Assembly: GCA_024235735.1 (NCBI GenBank)
Contig: JACKLU010000001.1
Location: 186,001-250,000, forward strand
Length of the DNA: 64,000 bases
Direction: 5' to 3'
Source of the DNA: Burkholderiales bacterium
Lineage (GTDB): Bacteria > Pseudomonadota > Gammaproteobacteria > Burkholderiales > Nitrosomonadaceae
The notes under the pieces are model-generated. The model had not been told where the DNA came from, did not search any database, and worked only from the letters and a program-made list of their open reading frames with translations. The position numbers and the translations under genes were made by a program. Within the stretch, counting starts at the first letter, position 1; each line of letters opens with the position of its first letter. Below are positions 1-7,963 of the stretch, piece after piece.

Positions 1-2
1 AA

Positions 3-1736
3 ATCATTGATTTGAAAAAAATGACCGCTTTTTTTCAACCGATTATCAATCTGGTCTCGGGGAAAATCATTGGTTATGAAGGATTAATACGCGGACCTTC
101 GAACAGCCCCTTGCACTCACCCATCTATTTGTTCCATGCCGCCAGACAATTTGGATTGTTAATGGAGCTTGAACAGCTGTGCCGCCAGATCGTGTTGAAT
201 ACTTTTGTGCAGTTGAATCTTGAAGGTAAGCTATTCCTGAATATCAGTCCTGAGTGCTTTCTGGATGCCAGTTTTAAAGCCGAAGATACGCTTTCATACA
301 TTCAATCCCTTGGCCTGAATCCACATCGGATTGTGATTGAACTCACTGAAAGTCAGCCTATTCTCGATTATCGTCTGATGCTTGAAGCTGTGCGTTATTA
401 TCGGGAAGTAGGTTTGCAGGTTGCGATCGACGACCTGGGTGAAGGATTTTCCAGTCTGCGATTGTGGCTGGAATTGATGCCAGAGTACGTAAAAATCGAC
501 AAACATTTCATCCAAAATATCAATCAGGATCCCGTCAAGCTGCAATTCGTGAAATCAATCCAGCAAATCGCGGAAAACTCGGATTCGTTGATTATTGCAG
601 AAGGTATTGAAACACAGCCGGAATTCATGATCGTCAAAGATCTCGGCATCGCCTGCGGTCAGGGTTATTTTATTGCGCGTCCCGAACCGGTGCCAGCTGT
701 ATCCTTATCGATTGATGTCATTAACACTCTCAATCATCGACATATTCATGTCTATCCAAATGTTTGCGCAGTCAGTCACAAAACACTGCCCGTTCTAAAG
801 TTACTGAATATGCTGCCGCCCGTTTCTGCTGATGCTGATAATGCTGAAGTGTTTCTACGGTTCGAGGCTGATCCGGCGATTGAGGTCCTACCGGTTGTAA
901 ATAAACAGGGTATACCGTTGGGATTGATCAATCGCAATCAATTCAATGAATGCTTTGCACGGCCTTTCGGACGTGAGCTGTATCGAAAAAAATCCTGTAC
1001 GCTATTGATGGAAGCGTCGCCATTGGTGGTTGATAAAAGCACTGATTTGTGCGAGCTGAGTAATGCGATGGTGGCGGCAGGTCCGAAACATTTATCGAAT
1101 GGCTTTATTGTCACCGATCAAGGTGTCTATTTGGGCGTAGGAACCGGACATGGACTCATACGGGAAATTACCCAGATGCAGATCACTGCCGCGCGCTACG
1201 CTAATCCGCTGACTCTTTTACCCGGGAATGTTCCAATAGATCAGCATATTGATCGGTTATTAGAAAATCAGATCAAATTCTGTGCCTGTTATTGCGATCT
1301 GGATGCTTTTAAACCTTTTAATGATGTTTACGGCTATCGTAAAGGGGATGAAATCATTCAAATCACAGCGCACGTTTTGCAGCAGGTTTGTGATTTGCAA
1401 CGTGATTTTGTCGGCCATATCGGAGGAGATGATTTCATCATTTTATTTCAGAGCCATGATTGGGAAAGCCGTTGCAATACCGCGTTGCAGATTTTTGAGC
1501 ATGAAATCAGGAAATTTTTCAAACCTGATCATCTGGCGCGGAATAGTTATATCACCATTAACCGAACCGGACAAAATACCGTTCATCCACTGATTGCACT
1601 TTCCATCGGCGCAGTGCAGATCGAACCTGGAAAATTCAATTCACATCATGAAATTTCGGCGGCTGCGGCAGTTGCCAAAAAACAGGCAAAACGTACCGCA
1701 GGCAATACGCTCTTCGTTGAACGGCGCAGCCAATAG
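3..1736 (+). CDS. EAL-CBS-GGDEF cyclic-di-GMP signalling protein (5' end outside window)
   Basis: Cytoplasmic cyclic-di-GMP turnover protein. Order of domains: EAL phosphodiesterase (roughly residues 1-235 from the first visible start; EGL signature, IELTES, IDDLGEG, VKIDK and EGIET are all present), a CBS-like pair (about 275-390), and a C-terminal GGDEF domain (about 395-570). The GGDEF signature reads GGDDF at about residue 471, a slightly degenerate A-site. The EAL metal-binding positions look intact, so phosphodiesterase activity is the likelier output. A TTG at 12 and an ATG at 21 could start it, but the frame is open to the window edge and the EAL domain begins immediately, so some N-terminal residues are probably missing. 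No transmembrane segment is visible. Confidence 0.88.
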   Translation: MIDLKKMTAFFQPIINLVSGKIIGYEGLIRGPSNSPLHSPIYLFHAARQFGLLMELEQLCRQIVLNTFVQLNLEGKLFLNISPECFLDASFKAEDTLSYIQSLGLNPHRIVIELTESQPILDYRLMLEAVRYYREVGLQVAIDDLGEGFSSLRLWLELMPEYVKIDKHFIQNINQDPVKLQFVKSIQQIAENSDSLIIAEGIETQPEFMIVKDLGIACGQGYFIARPEPVPAVSLSIDVINTLNHRHIHVYPNVCAVSHKTLPVLKLLNMLPPVSADADNAEVFLRFEADPAIEVLPVVNKQGIPLGLINRNQFNECFARPFGRELYRKKSCTLLMEASPLVVDKSTDLCELSNAMVAAGPKHLSNGFIVTDQGVYLGVGTGHGLIREITQMQITAARYANPLTLLPGNVPIDQHIDRLLENQIKFCACYCDLDAFKPFNDVYGYRKGDEIIQITAHVLQQVCDLQRDFVGHIGGDDFIILFQSHDWESRCNTALQIFEHEIRKFFKPDHLARNSYITINRTGQNTVHPLIALSIGAVQIEPGKFNSHHEISAAAAVAKKQAKRTAGNTLFVERRSQ

Positions 1737-1805
1737 AACGAAGCCGAGAAAAAGCAAAATTCGCACCAGTACATGGATGAATGGTGAAATGTCCGGGCAA
1801 CAGGA

Positions 1806-2246
1806 TTATTCCACTTTTTCCGTCAGCCGGTTGCCTTCACTTTCCAGAATCTTTCTTTCTTTCTCCAACTCAGCAATAGCGTGTTTGACTTTCTCACCGT
1901 CTATGGCCTCCGGATCGGTGTCCAGCAACTGCCGCAACTCATTTCTCTTCTTCTCCCAGTCATCCTTGCGTTGTTTCCAGCTTTCAATTTCTTCCAGTAA
2001 ATCACCGCCTTGATCTTTAAGCCTGCTCAGGAGATGACTGACGTTCTCAAGCGCCTCATCATACTTACCTTCCTGATATTTTTGATACTCTGATTTCAAA
2101 AGCCCTGCACCAGCACCAACGACTTCTGCGCCTTTACTGAATATTTCCTGCGCTTGCTCCTTTTCTTCCGCTGTACCAAAAAAGTAGTTGTAGCTCAATA
2201 GCCCAATGACCAGAAAAAATGCTGTTGAAATAATGAATCGAAGCAT
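1806..2246 (-). CDS. Small membrane-anchored coiled-coil protein of unknown function
   Basis: A 146-residue protein I do not recognise. It has one N-terminal hydrophobic segment (MLRFIISTAFFLVIGLLSYN) followed by a charged region that is mostly helical and rich in Glu/Lys heptad-like stretches (about residues 60-145), so it is probably a signal-anchored protein with a coiled coil facing the periplasm. The ATG at 2246 was chosen because the anchor begins there; a longer frame reaches 2357, but its extra 37 residues lack a clear ribosome site. An inverted repeat lies directly upstream (2258-2278). It stands alone between the signalling gene and the IS element. Confidence 0.6.
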   Translation of the reverse strand: MLRFIISTAFFLVIGLLSYNYFFGTAEEKEQAQEIFSKGAEVVGAGAGLLKSEYQKYQEGKYDEALENVSHLLSRLKDQGGDLLEEIESWKQRKDDWEKKRNELRQLLDTDPEAIDGEKVKHAIAELEKERKILESEGNRLTEKVE

Positions 2247-2257
2247 GGCGAATAATG

Positions 2258-2278
2258 TTGTAGTCAATATTACTACAA
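2258..2278. promoter_or_regulatory. Perfect inverted repeat, candidate operator upstream of the coiled-coil protein
   Basis: TTGTAGT and ACTACAA form a perfect 7-bp inverted repeat around a 7-bp spacer. It partly overlaps a second 10-bp palindrome, TACAATTGTA (2274-2283). The repeat ends 12 bp before the ATG at 2246, where a repressor could block transcription or initiation. The regulator is unknown; the position is suggestive and nothing more. Confidence 0.35.
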
Positions 2279-2650
2279 TTGTATCAGCAACTGCGTATTG
2301 CATATCACGTAAAGCTATCAGCACCAACTGGCGAATTCCTGTACACAGCGAACGCAATAATCATTCCAAATAGCGTGCCGATACCGAAAATCAGTTGAAA
2401 ACAAGAACGAAACGAATGAAACCTCTACAGCTAGATTGGTTAACACGCTCTCCTTTGTGGATCAGCAATCATCACATGAGCTGCGGCGTTTTAACGTGCA
2501 CGAATTCACGGTGTTTTGTCTGGTTACTTCAAATCGGTAGGCAAGCTATTGGAAAGTCGAAGAAAAGACAAAATAATTAACAATAGGTAAACCCCCGGCT
2601 CTGCCGGGGGACTCCGCAAGGTTTGACCGTTACGGCAATCGCAGTAACGT

Positions 2651-2676
2651 TCTCGTCCCAACCACGAGACGAGGAG
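2651..2676 (+). promoter_or_regulatory. IS200 leader hairpin next to the transposase ribosome site
   Basis: TCTCGT (2651-2656) pairs with ACGAGA (2664-2669). Alternatively CTCGTC (2652-2657) can pair with GACGAG (2668-2673), which would bury the Shine-Dalgarno GAGGAG (2671-2676). Another stem, CGTTAC/GTAACG (2628-2633 and 2644-2649), precedes it. IS200 elements in enterobacteria are translationally silenced by a leader stem-loop; by analogy this leader may hold transposase synthesis low. Confidence 0.5.
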
Positions 2677-2682
2677 TCAAAG

Positions 2683-3123
2683 ATGAAGGAGTACCAAAGT
2701 TTGAGTCATACACGCTGGGATTGTAAATATCATGTGGTATTTATACCTAAGCGTAGAAAGAAGTTGATATTTGGCAAGCTGAGGAAGCATATAGGTGAAG
2801 TACTACATGATCTTGCTAACCAGAAGGACAGCAAAATTCTGGAAGGTCATTTAATGCAAGATCACATACACATGTGTATAAGTATACCGCCGAAGTATTC
2901 GGTATCGCATGTTGTGGGTTTCATAAAAGGCAAAAGTGCGATAGCAATAGCGCGACAATTTGGTAGAAGAAGGAATTTCACGGGGGAAAGTTTTTGGGCG
3001 CGTGGATATTTTGTATCAACTGTCGGATTAGATGAGGAAATGGTAAGAGCGTATATCCGGGAGCAAGAAAAAGAAGACGAACGTTACGATCATTTGAAGC
3101 TGGATCTAGATATGCCGCTTTAG
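2683..3123 (+). CDS. tnpA: IS200/IS605-family transposase TnpA (Y1 HUH)
   Basis: A 146-residue single-strand transposase. The HUH metal-binding motif is HIH in the stretch QDHIHMCISIPP. The catalytic tyrosine is probably in the C-terminal helix AYIREQEKEDERY. The N-terminal KYHVVFIPKRRKK is typical of the family. It would excise and insert the IS as single-stranded DNA circles, preferring replication forks. The ATG at 2683 follows a GAGGAG ribosome site by 6 nt; the frame is open upstream to 2623 but those residues run through the leader hairpins. Length is normal for an IS200 TnpA and no frameshift is seen. Confidence 0.9.
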   Translation: MKEYQSLSHTRWDCKYHVVFIPKRRKKLIFGKLRKHIGEVLHDLANQKDSKILEGHLMQDHIHMCISIPPKYSVSHVVGFIKGKSAIAIARQFGRRRNFTGESFWARGYFVSTVGLDEEMVRAYIREQEKEDERYDHLKLDLDMPL

Positions 3124-3135
3124 CGGCTAACAAAC

Positions 3136-3152
3136 AGCCCCTTTGAGGGGCT
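3136..3152 (+). terminator. Hairpin after the IS200 transposase
   Basis: AGCCCC-tttga-GGGGCT lies 12 nt after the transposase stop codon and before the right-end hairpin of the IS. There is no strong U-run (CAAACAAT follows), so it may act as a weak terminator or as part of the right-end DNA structure. Confidence 0.35.
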
Positions 3153-3254
3153 CAAACAATAAGCCTCCGGCTCTGCCGGAGGTGATTTAACTTTTGAAAC
3201 AGTTACCTGGAAATTAAAACCTGATTCTCCGTGCTTTACTGGAAAAATCTCGCT

Positions 3255-3650
3255 TTATTCAGAGTATTTTAATCGCGTTATTTCCCTGCGATCACGTTTG
3301 GTCGGACGGCCTTTAGTATAAAAAGGCTGAGGTTGTGCTTTGAGCCGTTCAGCAATTATTTCACGTTGTTGACGGCTTTCTTCAGTTTCACGATAAAGCT
3401 GTTGGGCAATGGTTGCTGAACCGCGTTTGTTGCTCAATTCCAGCACTTCGATTTCGTAGTGATAGCTTCCAATGCGCAAATTCATCATGTCGCCTGTAGC
3501 CAGCGTTTTGGAAGGTTTAACGCGAGCACCATTTAAATGAACCCTGCCACGCTCTATCGCTTCCGCAGCCAATGAGCGTGTTTTATAAAACCGGGCAGCA
3601 AATAACCACTTGTCAATACGAAATTTTTCTTCAGTGATTGTTTTGTTCAT
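3255..3650 (-). CDS. hslR: S4-domain RNA-binding heat-shock protein Hsp15
   Basis: A 131-residue S4 RNA-binding protein. The S4 fold occupies about residues 10-75 (RIDKWLFAARFYKTRSLA, then GRVHLNG and VKPSKTLATGD), followed by a basic tail (TKGRPTKRDRREITRLKY). In E. coli Hsp15 binds stalled 50S subunits carrying nascent chains and helps recycle them; the same role is inferred here. It lies 3 nt downstream of the hydrolase-OsmC gene on the same strand, so the two are probably co-transcribed. Length is typical. Confidence 0.88.
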   Translation of the reverse strand: MNKTITEEKFRIDKWLFAARFYKTRSLAAEAIERGRVHLNGARVKPSKTLATGDMMNLRIGSYHYEIEVLELSNKRGSATIAQQLYRETEESRQQREIIAERLKAQPQPFYTKGRPTKRDRREITRLKYSE

Positions 3651-3653
3651 TGA

Positions 3654-4901
3654 TTATTGGGTCAATTTTGTTTCGATAACAATCTCGTTCACCAGTGTTT
3701 TATGCACCGGACATTTATCTGCTATTTCAAGTAAGCGTTTACGTTGATCATCATCCAATCGACCAACAAGTTTGATTTTCCTGTCAATTTTATCAACCAG
3801 GGTATTTTTATCATCACATGTCTTACAATCGTCCAGATGGACGCGACTATGACGCAATGTCACTTCGATAGCTTCCAAATCAAGCTTTTTATGATTTGCA
3901 TACATTCGTAATGTCATGGAAGTACAGCTTCCCAGTGCGGCAAGCAACAATTCATAGGGATTGGCGCCTGAATCTGCACCGCCCTGTTCTACCGGTTCAT
4001 CGCTGACCAGGCGATGTTGTTGCGTAAAAATCTCGCGCGCGAATTTTTTATCACGCTCTCTGACAATCACTGTACCAGACTCGATAATTGGCAGAGCATC
4101 GTCTTGACGGCTATTGGTGGAAGCACTTTCAGATGAAAAAGAGTCTGCCAAATAACGGCTTACCCAGGCAGTTATTACAGCAGCCACATAGTTCGCATCA
4201 TCTTTATCTGATAAAAGATGATCGGCTTGATCAAGTGTTATAAAGCTTTTAGGATGTTTTGCAGCTACGTAAATACGCGTCGCTTCGTCGATGGATACAA
4301 TCTGATCCGCAGGTGAATGAAAAACCAACAGAGCCTTTCCTAACTCCTTTATGTGATCCAGGGTGTTATGCCGGTCCAAATCTTCAATAAACTGTTTTTG
4401 TATGGTAAAACTGCGCCCGCCTAACGATACTTTGGCGGATTGATTATTAAGAATCTCATTATGTACATCATCGAACAAATGTTTCACATGTTCAGCTGTC
4501 GCCGGCGAATTGATTGTTACGACTGCTCTTACTGATTCAATTTGTTTTGCAACAGCAAGAACGGCTGATCCACCCAGACTATGGCCGATTAATATTTGTG
4601 GCGCAGCATAATTTTCCTGCAGAAATTCAGCGGCTGCAAATAAGTCATCCAAGTTAGATGAAAAGTTAGTATTCGGAAAATCTCCCGCACTGTTGCCAAG
4701 ACCAGTAAAATCAAATCGCAAAACAGCCACTCCATTTTCCGCCAGCGCTCTGGAAATATATGTGGCAGCAATTCCGTCTTTTGAGCAAGTGAAACAGTGT
4801 GCAAAAATTGCATAACAGTTAACGCGTGCATTTGGCAATTCAAGCAATCCGGAAAGTGATTCGTTCTGTTTGTTGTAAAAAAGAACTTGAGTACGTGGCA
4901 T
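3654..4901 (-). CDS. Alpha/beta hydrolase fused to an OsmC-family peroxiredoxin domain
   Basis: A 415-residue two-domain cytoplasmic protein. The N-terminal alpha/beta hydrolase (about 1-255) has the nucleophile elbow GHSLGG, an acidic residue in FHSPADQIV and a histidine in DQADHLL. The C-terminal OsmC domain (about 270-412) carries the two redox cysteines of the family in ALGSCTSMTLR and ADKCPVHK. OsmC proteins reduce organic hydroperoxides with a cysteine pair; the hydrolase partner has no settled substrate, so an acyl ester or peroxide-derived product is only a guess. This fusion is known in proteobacteria. Two extra cysteines (DDCKTCDDK) may bind metal. It is the first gene of a pair with hslR. 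No clear Shine-Dalgarno precedes the ATG. Confidence 0.88.
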   Translation of the reverse strand: MPRTQVLFYNKQNESLSGLLELPNARVNCYAIFAHCFTCSKDGIAATYISRALAENGVAVLRFDFTGLGNSAGDFPNTNFSSNLDDLFAAAEFLQENYAAPQILIGHSLGGSAVLAVAKQIESVRAVVTINSPATAEHVKHLFDDVHNEILNNQSAKVSLGGRSFTIQKQFIEDLDRHNTLDHIKELGKALLVFHSPADQIVSIDEATRIYVAAKHPKSFITLDQADHLLSDKDDANYVAAVITAWVSRYLADSFSSESASTNSRQDDALPIIESGTVIVRERDKKFAREIFTQQHRLVSDEPVEQGGADSGANPYELLLAALGSCTSMTLRMYANHKKLDLEAIEVTLRHSRVHLDDCKTCDDKNTLVDKIDRKIKLVGRLDDDQRKRLLEIADKCPVHKTLVNEIVIETKLTQ

Positions 4902-5138
4902 AGAGAGAGGATCTTGCTATTTACAGTTAATCTTGTTAGGCAATACACAGTTATAAAATTAATTGTGAATGCCAAATTGGGATTGACACAATCAGTATAC
5001 CTGATCGTACATCAACAATGTGCATGGCAAACGATACATGCTAGCGGTTCTACAACAAATTTCCGCTTGTCTTGTTGCTGCCAAGCTATCGTTGGTAAGC
5101 ATTTATCGATATAAGTAACTTTGCAGAATACACATAAA
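4902..5138. other. Non-coding stretch upstream of the hydrolase-OsmC gene
   Basis: Together with the terminator at 5135-5167 and the tail up to 5246, this is about 345 bp without a convincing gene. It must hold the promoter of the hydrolase-OsmC/hslR pair, but I could not pick out a strong -35/-10 pair. Short frames here lack ribosome sites and protein-like composition. Confidence 0.5.
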
Positions 5139-5167
5139 AAAACACGGCTTATAAAAAGCCGTGTTTT
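5135..5167 (-). terminator. Intrinsic terminator of the amo operon
   Basis: A perfect 12-bp stem (AAAACACGGCTT at 5139-5150 against AAGCCGTGTTTT at 5156-5167) with a 5-nt loop. Read on the minus strand the hairpin is followed by a run of seven T (complement of 5135-5141). It lies 79 bp beyond the amoD stop codon, so it is the natural end of the amoCABED transcript and separates it from the hydrolase-OsmC gene. Confidence 0.85.
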
Positions 5168-5246
5168 GGAAAGTAAAACAAACAACAAAAATCAATAACA
5201 ATCTTTGTTGTTTATGTGTTGTAATCGATATAATTACACCCGATCA

Positions 5247-5861
5247 TTATGCAGGTGTGCCATCTTGGCCTGATTTTTTGCGACCGCGTAAGAAGAAAAA
5301 CGCTACGGCTGCTACAAGCAGAACATACGGCAGAATATCAGTCATCCAGTTGATGCGACGTCCTTCACCGACAGAAAACGGAAATACTGAAATCCACTCT
5401 TTCCCTTCGCCAGATACAGTCACAATACCTGCAAACTTGCCTTTCTCGGAGAAAGTATGATCAATCATGATTGATGCACTTGGATATACTTGCGCGGGTA
5501 AGTGATAAACCGTCATTGAAGTCAGATCTTCAGCACTGACTTTTTTCACATCATCCGGTACAAGAATTCTACTGCCAGTGACAATGCGAACTTCAGTTTC
5601 CATCGGACGCAGCTCATCGTTAACATAATCGAGTGCCACTACAGTTTTACCAATTTCAGGAATATCCTCGCAAAATTCTTCTTCCTGAGTCAAAGGCTGA
5701 TAACCGGTAAAATGAATAGTATATGGACCGACTGTCAATATGCACAAGTCATCAGCTAACGCCAATCCACCATGAGCCTGTACCTGTCCCTGTCCCGAAA
5801 AAACCAATCCGGATGCCACTACAACTGATATAAAAAATTGTTTTATCGTTTTGATAGACAT
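5247..5861 (-). CDS. amoD: AmoD, copper-associated periplasmic/membrane accessory protein
   Basis: A 204-residue protein: signal peptide ending at VQA (about residue 29), periplasmic domain, one C-terminal membrane helix (WMTDILPYVLLVAAVAFFFL) and a short basic cytoplasmic tail. The mature chain starts HGG, so a free N-terminal histidine is predicted. It is a clear paralogue of the upstream AmoE: both share HGG-x2-L-x2-D-x-C, a His about ten residues later, YQP, C-x2-IP and a D-x-V-x3-LR-x-M run. The related PmoD of methanotrophs binds copper, so a role in copper delivery or AMO assembly is inferred. Last gene of the amo operon, 59 bp after amoE, followed by an intrinsic terminator. Confidence 0.85.
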   Translation of the reverse strand: MSIKTIKQFFISVVVASGLVFSGQGQVQAHGGLALADDLCILTVGPYTIHFTGYQPLTQEEEFCEDIPEIGKTVVALDYVNDELRPMETEVRIVTGSRILVPDDVKKVSAEDLTSMTVYHLPAQVYPSASIMIDHTFSEKGKFAGIVTVSGEGKEWISVFPFSVGEGRRINWMTDILPYVLLVAAVAFFFLRGRKKSGQDGTPA

Positions 5862-5920
5862 TAAATATATTCCTGTACAAAAAATATTATTATAAATCTT
5901 TATTAAAGAATTTGTGTTAA

Positions 5921-6580
5921 CTATGCTTTCCTGTTGCCTCGGTTTACCATCCAGTTTTTGAAGCGTCTGGATCGAAACAACTTATAACCGATCAGCGTTG
6001 TCAATAACAATCCAACTGCTGGCCCAATGGTTGCCCTGAATACTTCAGCATAATTGATCATCTCCACACGCAGATGATAGAAGTACTTCAATGGCGGCAT
6101 GCCATCGGCTGTTATCACCAGCAGATGCTTTCCTTCTTCCAGTACCTGTTCTGTATTGATGACGCCATCTTCATATAGCGCAGTCCGAATTTGTGTCAGC
6201 ACTTCCCCTTCTTCACTGCTGCCCTTAATCAGCTTCACACTTATCGGCATTTCCCGCAATGGCGGATCAACCAGATCAATGACCAATACTGTGTTCCCGG
6301 CTGAAGGAATGTTCGTGCAATAATGCCCTGTTATGTCCATTTGCGGCTGGTACACGCTTAAATGCACCAAGTTCTCGCCACTACGGCGTGTACAACTGTC
6401 TTCTTCCAGTGCTTCACCACCGTGTGCGTATACCGCACCGGTATTCAATGTCGCTGTCAATATTGCCGCCACGCCCAGCAATTGTTTTAACAACCTGCTT
6501 GCACGCTGGCCAGTCCATCCCTTTTGCTTTTCTTCTTCCCTCGGTATTGACATACCTCTTGTCTGTCTCTCTTCCTCCAT
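5921..6580 (-). CDS. amoE: AmoE, AmoD-like accessory protein (orf4)
   Basis: A 219-residue paralogue of AmoD. It has an unusually long polar N-terminus (MEEERQTRGMSIPREEEKQK), then a hydrophobic signal region ending YA|HGG, a periplasmic domain with the shared pattern of His, two Cys, YQP and LREM, and a C-terminal membrane helix (about 185-205). In betaproteobacterial ammonia oxidisers the two genes after amoB are named amoE (orf4) and amoD (orf5); order and sequence fit. The ATG at 6580 is used here; an in-frame ATG nine codons later (MSIPREEE) is a reasonable alternative. A hairpin with a U-run sits between amoB and this gene, so expression may depend on read-through. Confidence 0.82.
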   Translation of the reverse strand: MEEERQTRGMSIPREEEKQKGWTGQRASRLLKQLLGVAAILTATLNTGAVYAHGGEALEEDSCTRRSGENLVHLSVYQPQMDITGHYCTNIPSAGNTVLVIDLVDPPLREMPISVKLIKGSSEEGEVLTQIRTALYEDGVINTEQVLEEGKHLLVITADGMPPLKYFYHLRVEMINYAEVFRATIGPAVGLLLTTLIGYKLFRSRRFKNWMVNRGNRKA

Positions 6581-6622
6581 GATGCGGTGCCCTGAGTTTT
6601 CTGTTTGCTTTTATCTTCTAAT

Positions 6623-6665
6623 AAAAAACCGGTACACCGGCTGTCTTTCGACAGTGGTGTACCGG
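6623..6665 (-). terminator. Terminator-like hairpin between amoB and amoE
   Basis: A 10-bp stem (CCGGTACACC at 6629-6638 with GGTGTACCGG at 6656-6665) is capped by an inner 5-bp stem CTGTC/GACAG with a tttc loop. On the minus strand it ends in TTTTTT. It begins 36 bp after the amoB stop codon. This has every sequence hallmark of an intrinsic terminator inside the operon, so it should end most transcripts after amoCAB and leave amoED at lower level, or protect the amoCAB 3' end. Confidence 0.8.
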
Positions 6666-6700
6666 CGTTGTTGCTTCTGTTATTTTACCTGCGCTGTTTC

Positions 6701-7963
6701 TTACAGTCTGGTAAAGACAGGAATTACCGCTCCAGCAATACTGTTAATGTAACGATTGCCTTCTTCATCCCATGTCATCAACAAACCACCAAAACGGCTT
6801 TCCGGATCGCCTAACAGCGCCATCAAACGCTGAACTTCCCACAGCGCGTCTTTGGCTTCCATTTTAACTTCCCGGGTTTCGCCAGGTTCGATCGCCGCGT
6901 CATTATCCAATGTCAAGCCAGTTGCAACCAGCTCTCTCGGATAATCAGGATCCAGGTGCTCACGTCCCAGCGCATTTACAAAGCGTACGCCCGCTGTGGT
7001 GAATTCACCAATGTTGATCGCGGTGTCTCCGTTATTGGTAATGTCCATCGTGACACGTAATGCACGTCCAGGTACGTCATAGTTGGCATGCGTCACTTTG
7101 ATCGCTACCGGGTTAGGGTTTATCGGCAGTGGTTCCACTTTCGACTCACCCGCCTGAATCGGTACGGTGTACGGGTGTTTGCTCTCTGTATAACGATAGC
7201 CGCCCCATACCAGTGCACAGGTCAGTATCGCTACACCCCATGCCACCTTGCGATCCATTGGATCCAGCAGCAGTTCATCTCCATACGCCAATAATACCCG
7301 GCTGCGCGGCAGGAACATCGGACGTGCTACGTAGTAACCAATCCAGAATATACCCAGACCAGTCCACAGTACGTGCCAGAAGATACCGTTCGCAAAGTTG
7401 AAGGTCTCGGTATCGATGGTCTCGCCGGTCAGTGTCTTGATAGGGTTGGTGAAGTCATCCCAGTTTCCGGTAATGTTCATCCATGAGGCCGGTCCTGCAA
7501 TCGGACCTGCTTCCTTGACGTTTACCATCGCGTGCATGTGATGGCGACCAGGTATACGCGCTTTCAGCTTGACTTCAAATTCATAGTCACGGCCAATAAC
7601 CAATGGCCCTGATATGAAGGTCGGTTCACCGTTCAGCTTGGTGCTCAAACGCACAAATACCGGACTTGGGCTACCTACGTTAAAAAACGCGCGCTCTGGC
7701 TTGCCTACAGCGCGCGGCCAATCTTCCGCCAGGTGGAATTTACCTGTCATGGTCGCTATGTCGTTCACCTTGGTGACTTTTGGCTCCCATCTCATGTCAT
7801 ACCATTGGATGGTACGCATGCGAAGGAATGGTTCTTGCGAACGTTCTCCATGCGCCGCTACCGGCGTAACATCAACCGCTACTGTCAGCGCCAGTGTCGC
7901 TGCTCCTACCGCCGCGCCATATAAACCCATGACGCCTACTTTCAACATGTTTTTTATTTTCAT
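6701..7963 (-). CDS. amoB: Ammonia monooxygenase subunit B
   Basis: A 420-residue AMO subunit whose two cupredoxin-like domains face the periplasm. Signal peptide about residues 1-37, cleavage at VAA|HGE, giving the N-terminal histidine that in PmoB is a copper-B ligand; the other two ligands match the HHMHAM motif near residue 140. Two membrane helices (about 189-207, FWHVLWTGLGIFWIGYYVA, and about 237-255, VAWGVAILTCALVWGGYRY) separate the soluble halves. With AmoA and AmoC it oxidises ammonia to hydroxylamine at the membrane. The ATG shares one base with the amoA stop codon (TAATG), so translation is coupled. Length is the family norm. Confidence 0.98.
   Translation of the reverse strand: MKIKNMLKVGVMGLYGAAVGAATLALTVAVDVTPVAAHGERSQEPFLRMRTIQWYDMRWEPKVTKVNDIATMTGKFHLAEDWPRAVGKPERAFFNVGSPSPVFVRLSTKLNGEPTFISGPLVIGRDYEFEVKLKARIPGRHHMHAMVNVKEAGPIAGPASWMNITGNWDDFTNPIKTLTGETIDTETFNFANGIFWHVLWTGLGIFWIGYYVARPMFLPRSRVLLAYGDELLLDPMDRKVAWGVAILTCALVWGGYRYTESKHPYTVPIQAGESKVEPLPINPNPVAIKVTHANYDVPGRALRVTMDITNNGDTAINIGEFTTAGVRFVNALGREHLDPDYPRELVATGLTLDNDAAIEPGETREVKMEAKDALWEVQRLMALLGDPESRFGGLLMTWDEEGNRYINSIAGAVIPVFTRL

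Larger units (their letters stand above)
2582..3191 (+). mobile_element. IS200/IS605-family insertion sequence, single-gene IS200 type
   Basis: The element contains a Y1 HUH transposase gene and no tnpB. Near each end lies a near-identical hairpin: 2592-2610 (CCCCCGGC-tct-GCCGGGGG) at the left and 3164-3182 (CCTCCGGC-tct-GCCGGAGG) at the right. The pentamer TTAAC occurs just outside the left hairpin (2577-2581) and just beyond the right one (3187-3191). That matches IS200/IS605 behaviour, in which cleavage occurs next to a short guide-paired target sequence and no target duplication is made. The ends given are inferred from those pentamers. There are no terminal inverted repeats, as expected. 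The gene looks intact, so the element may be active. Confidence 0.8.

Noticed and set aside
2395..2580. A 61-codon plus-strand frame before the IS element
   Set aside because: No ribosome site, unlikely composition (many Trp, Cys and basic residues), and it ends next to the IS target. Treated as non-coding.
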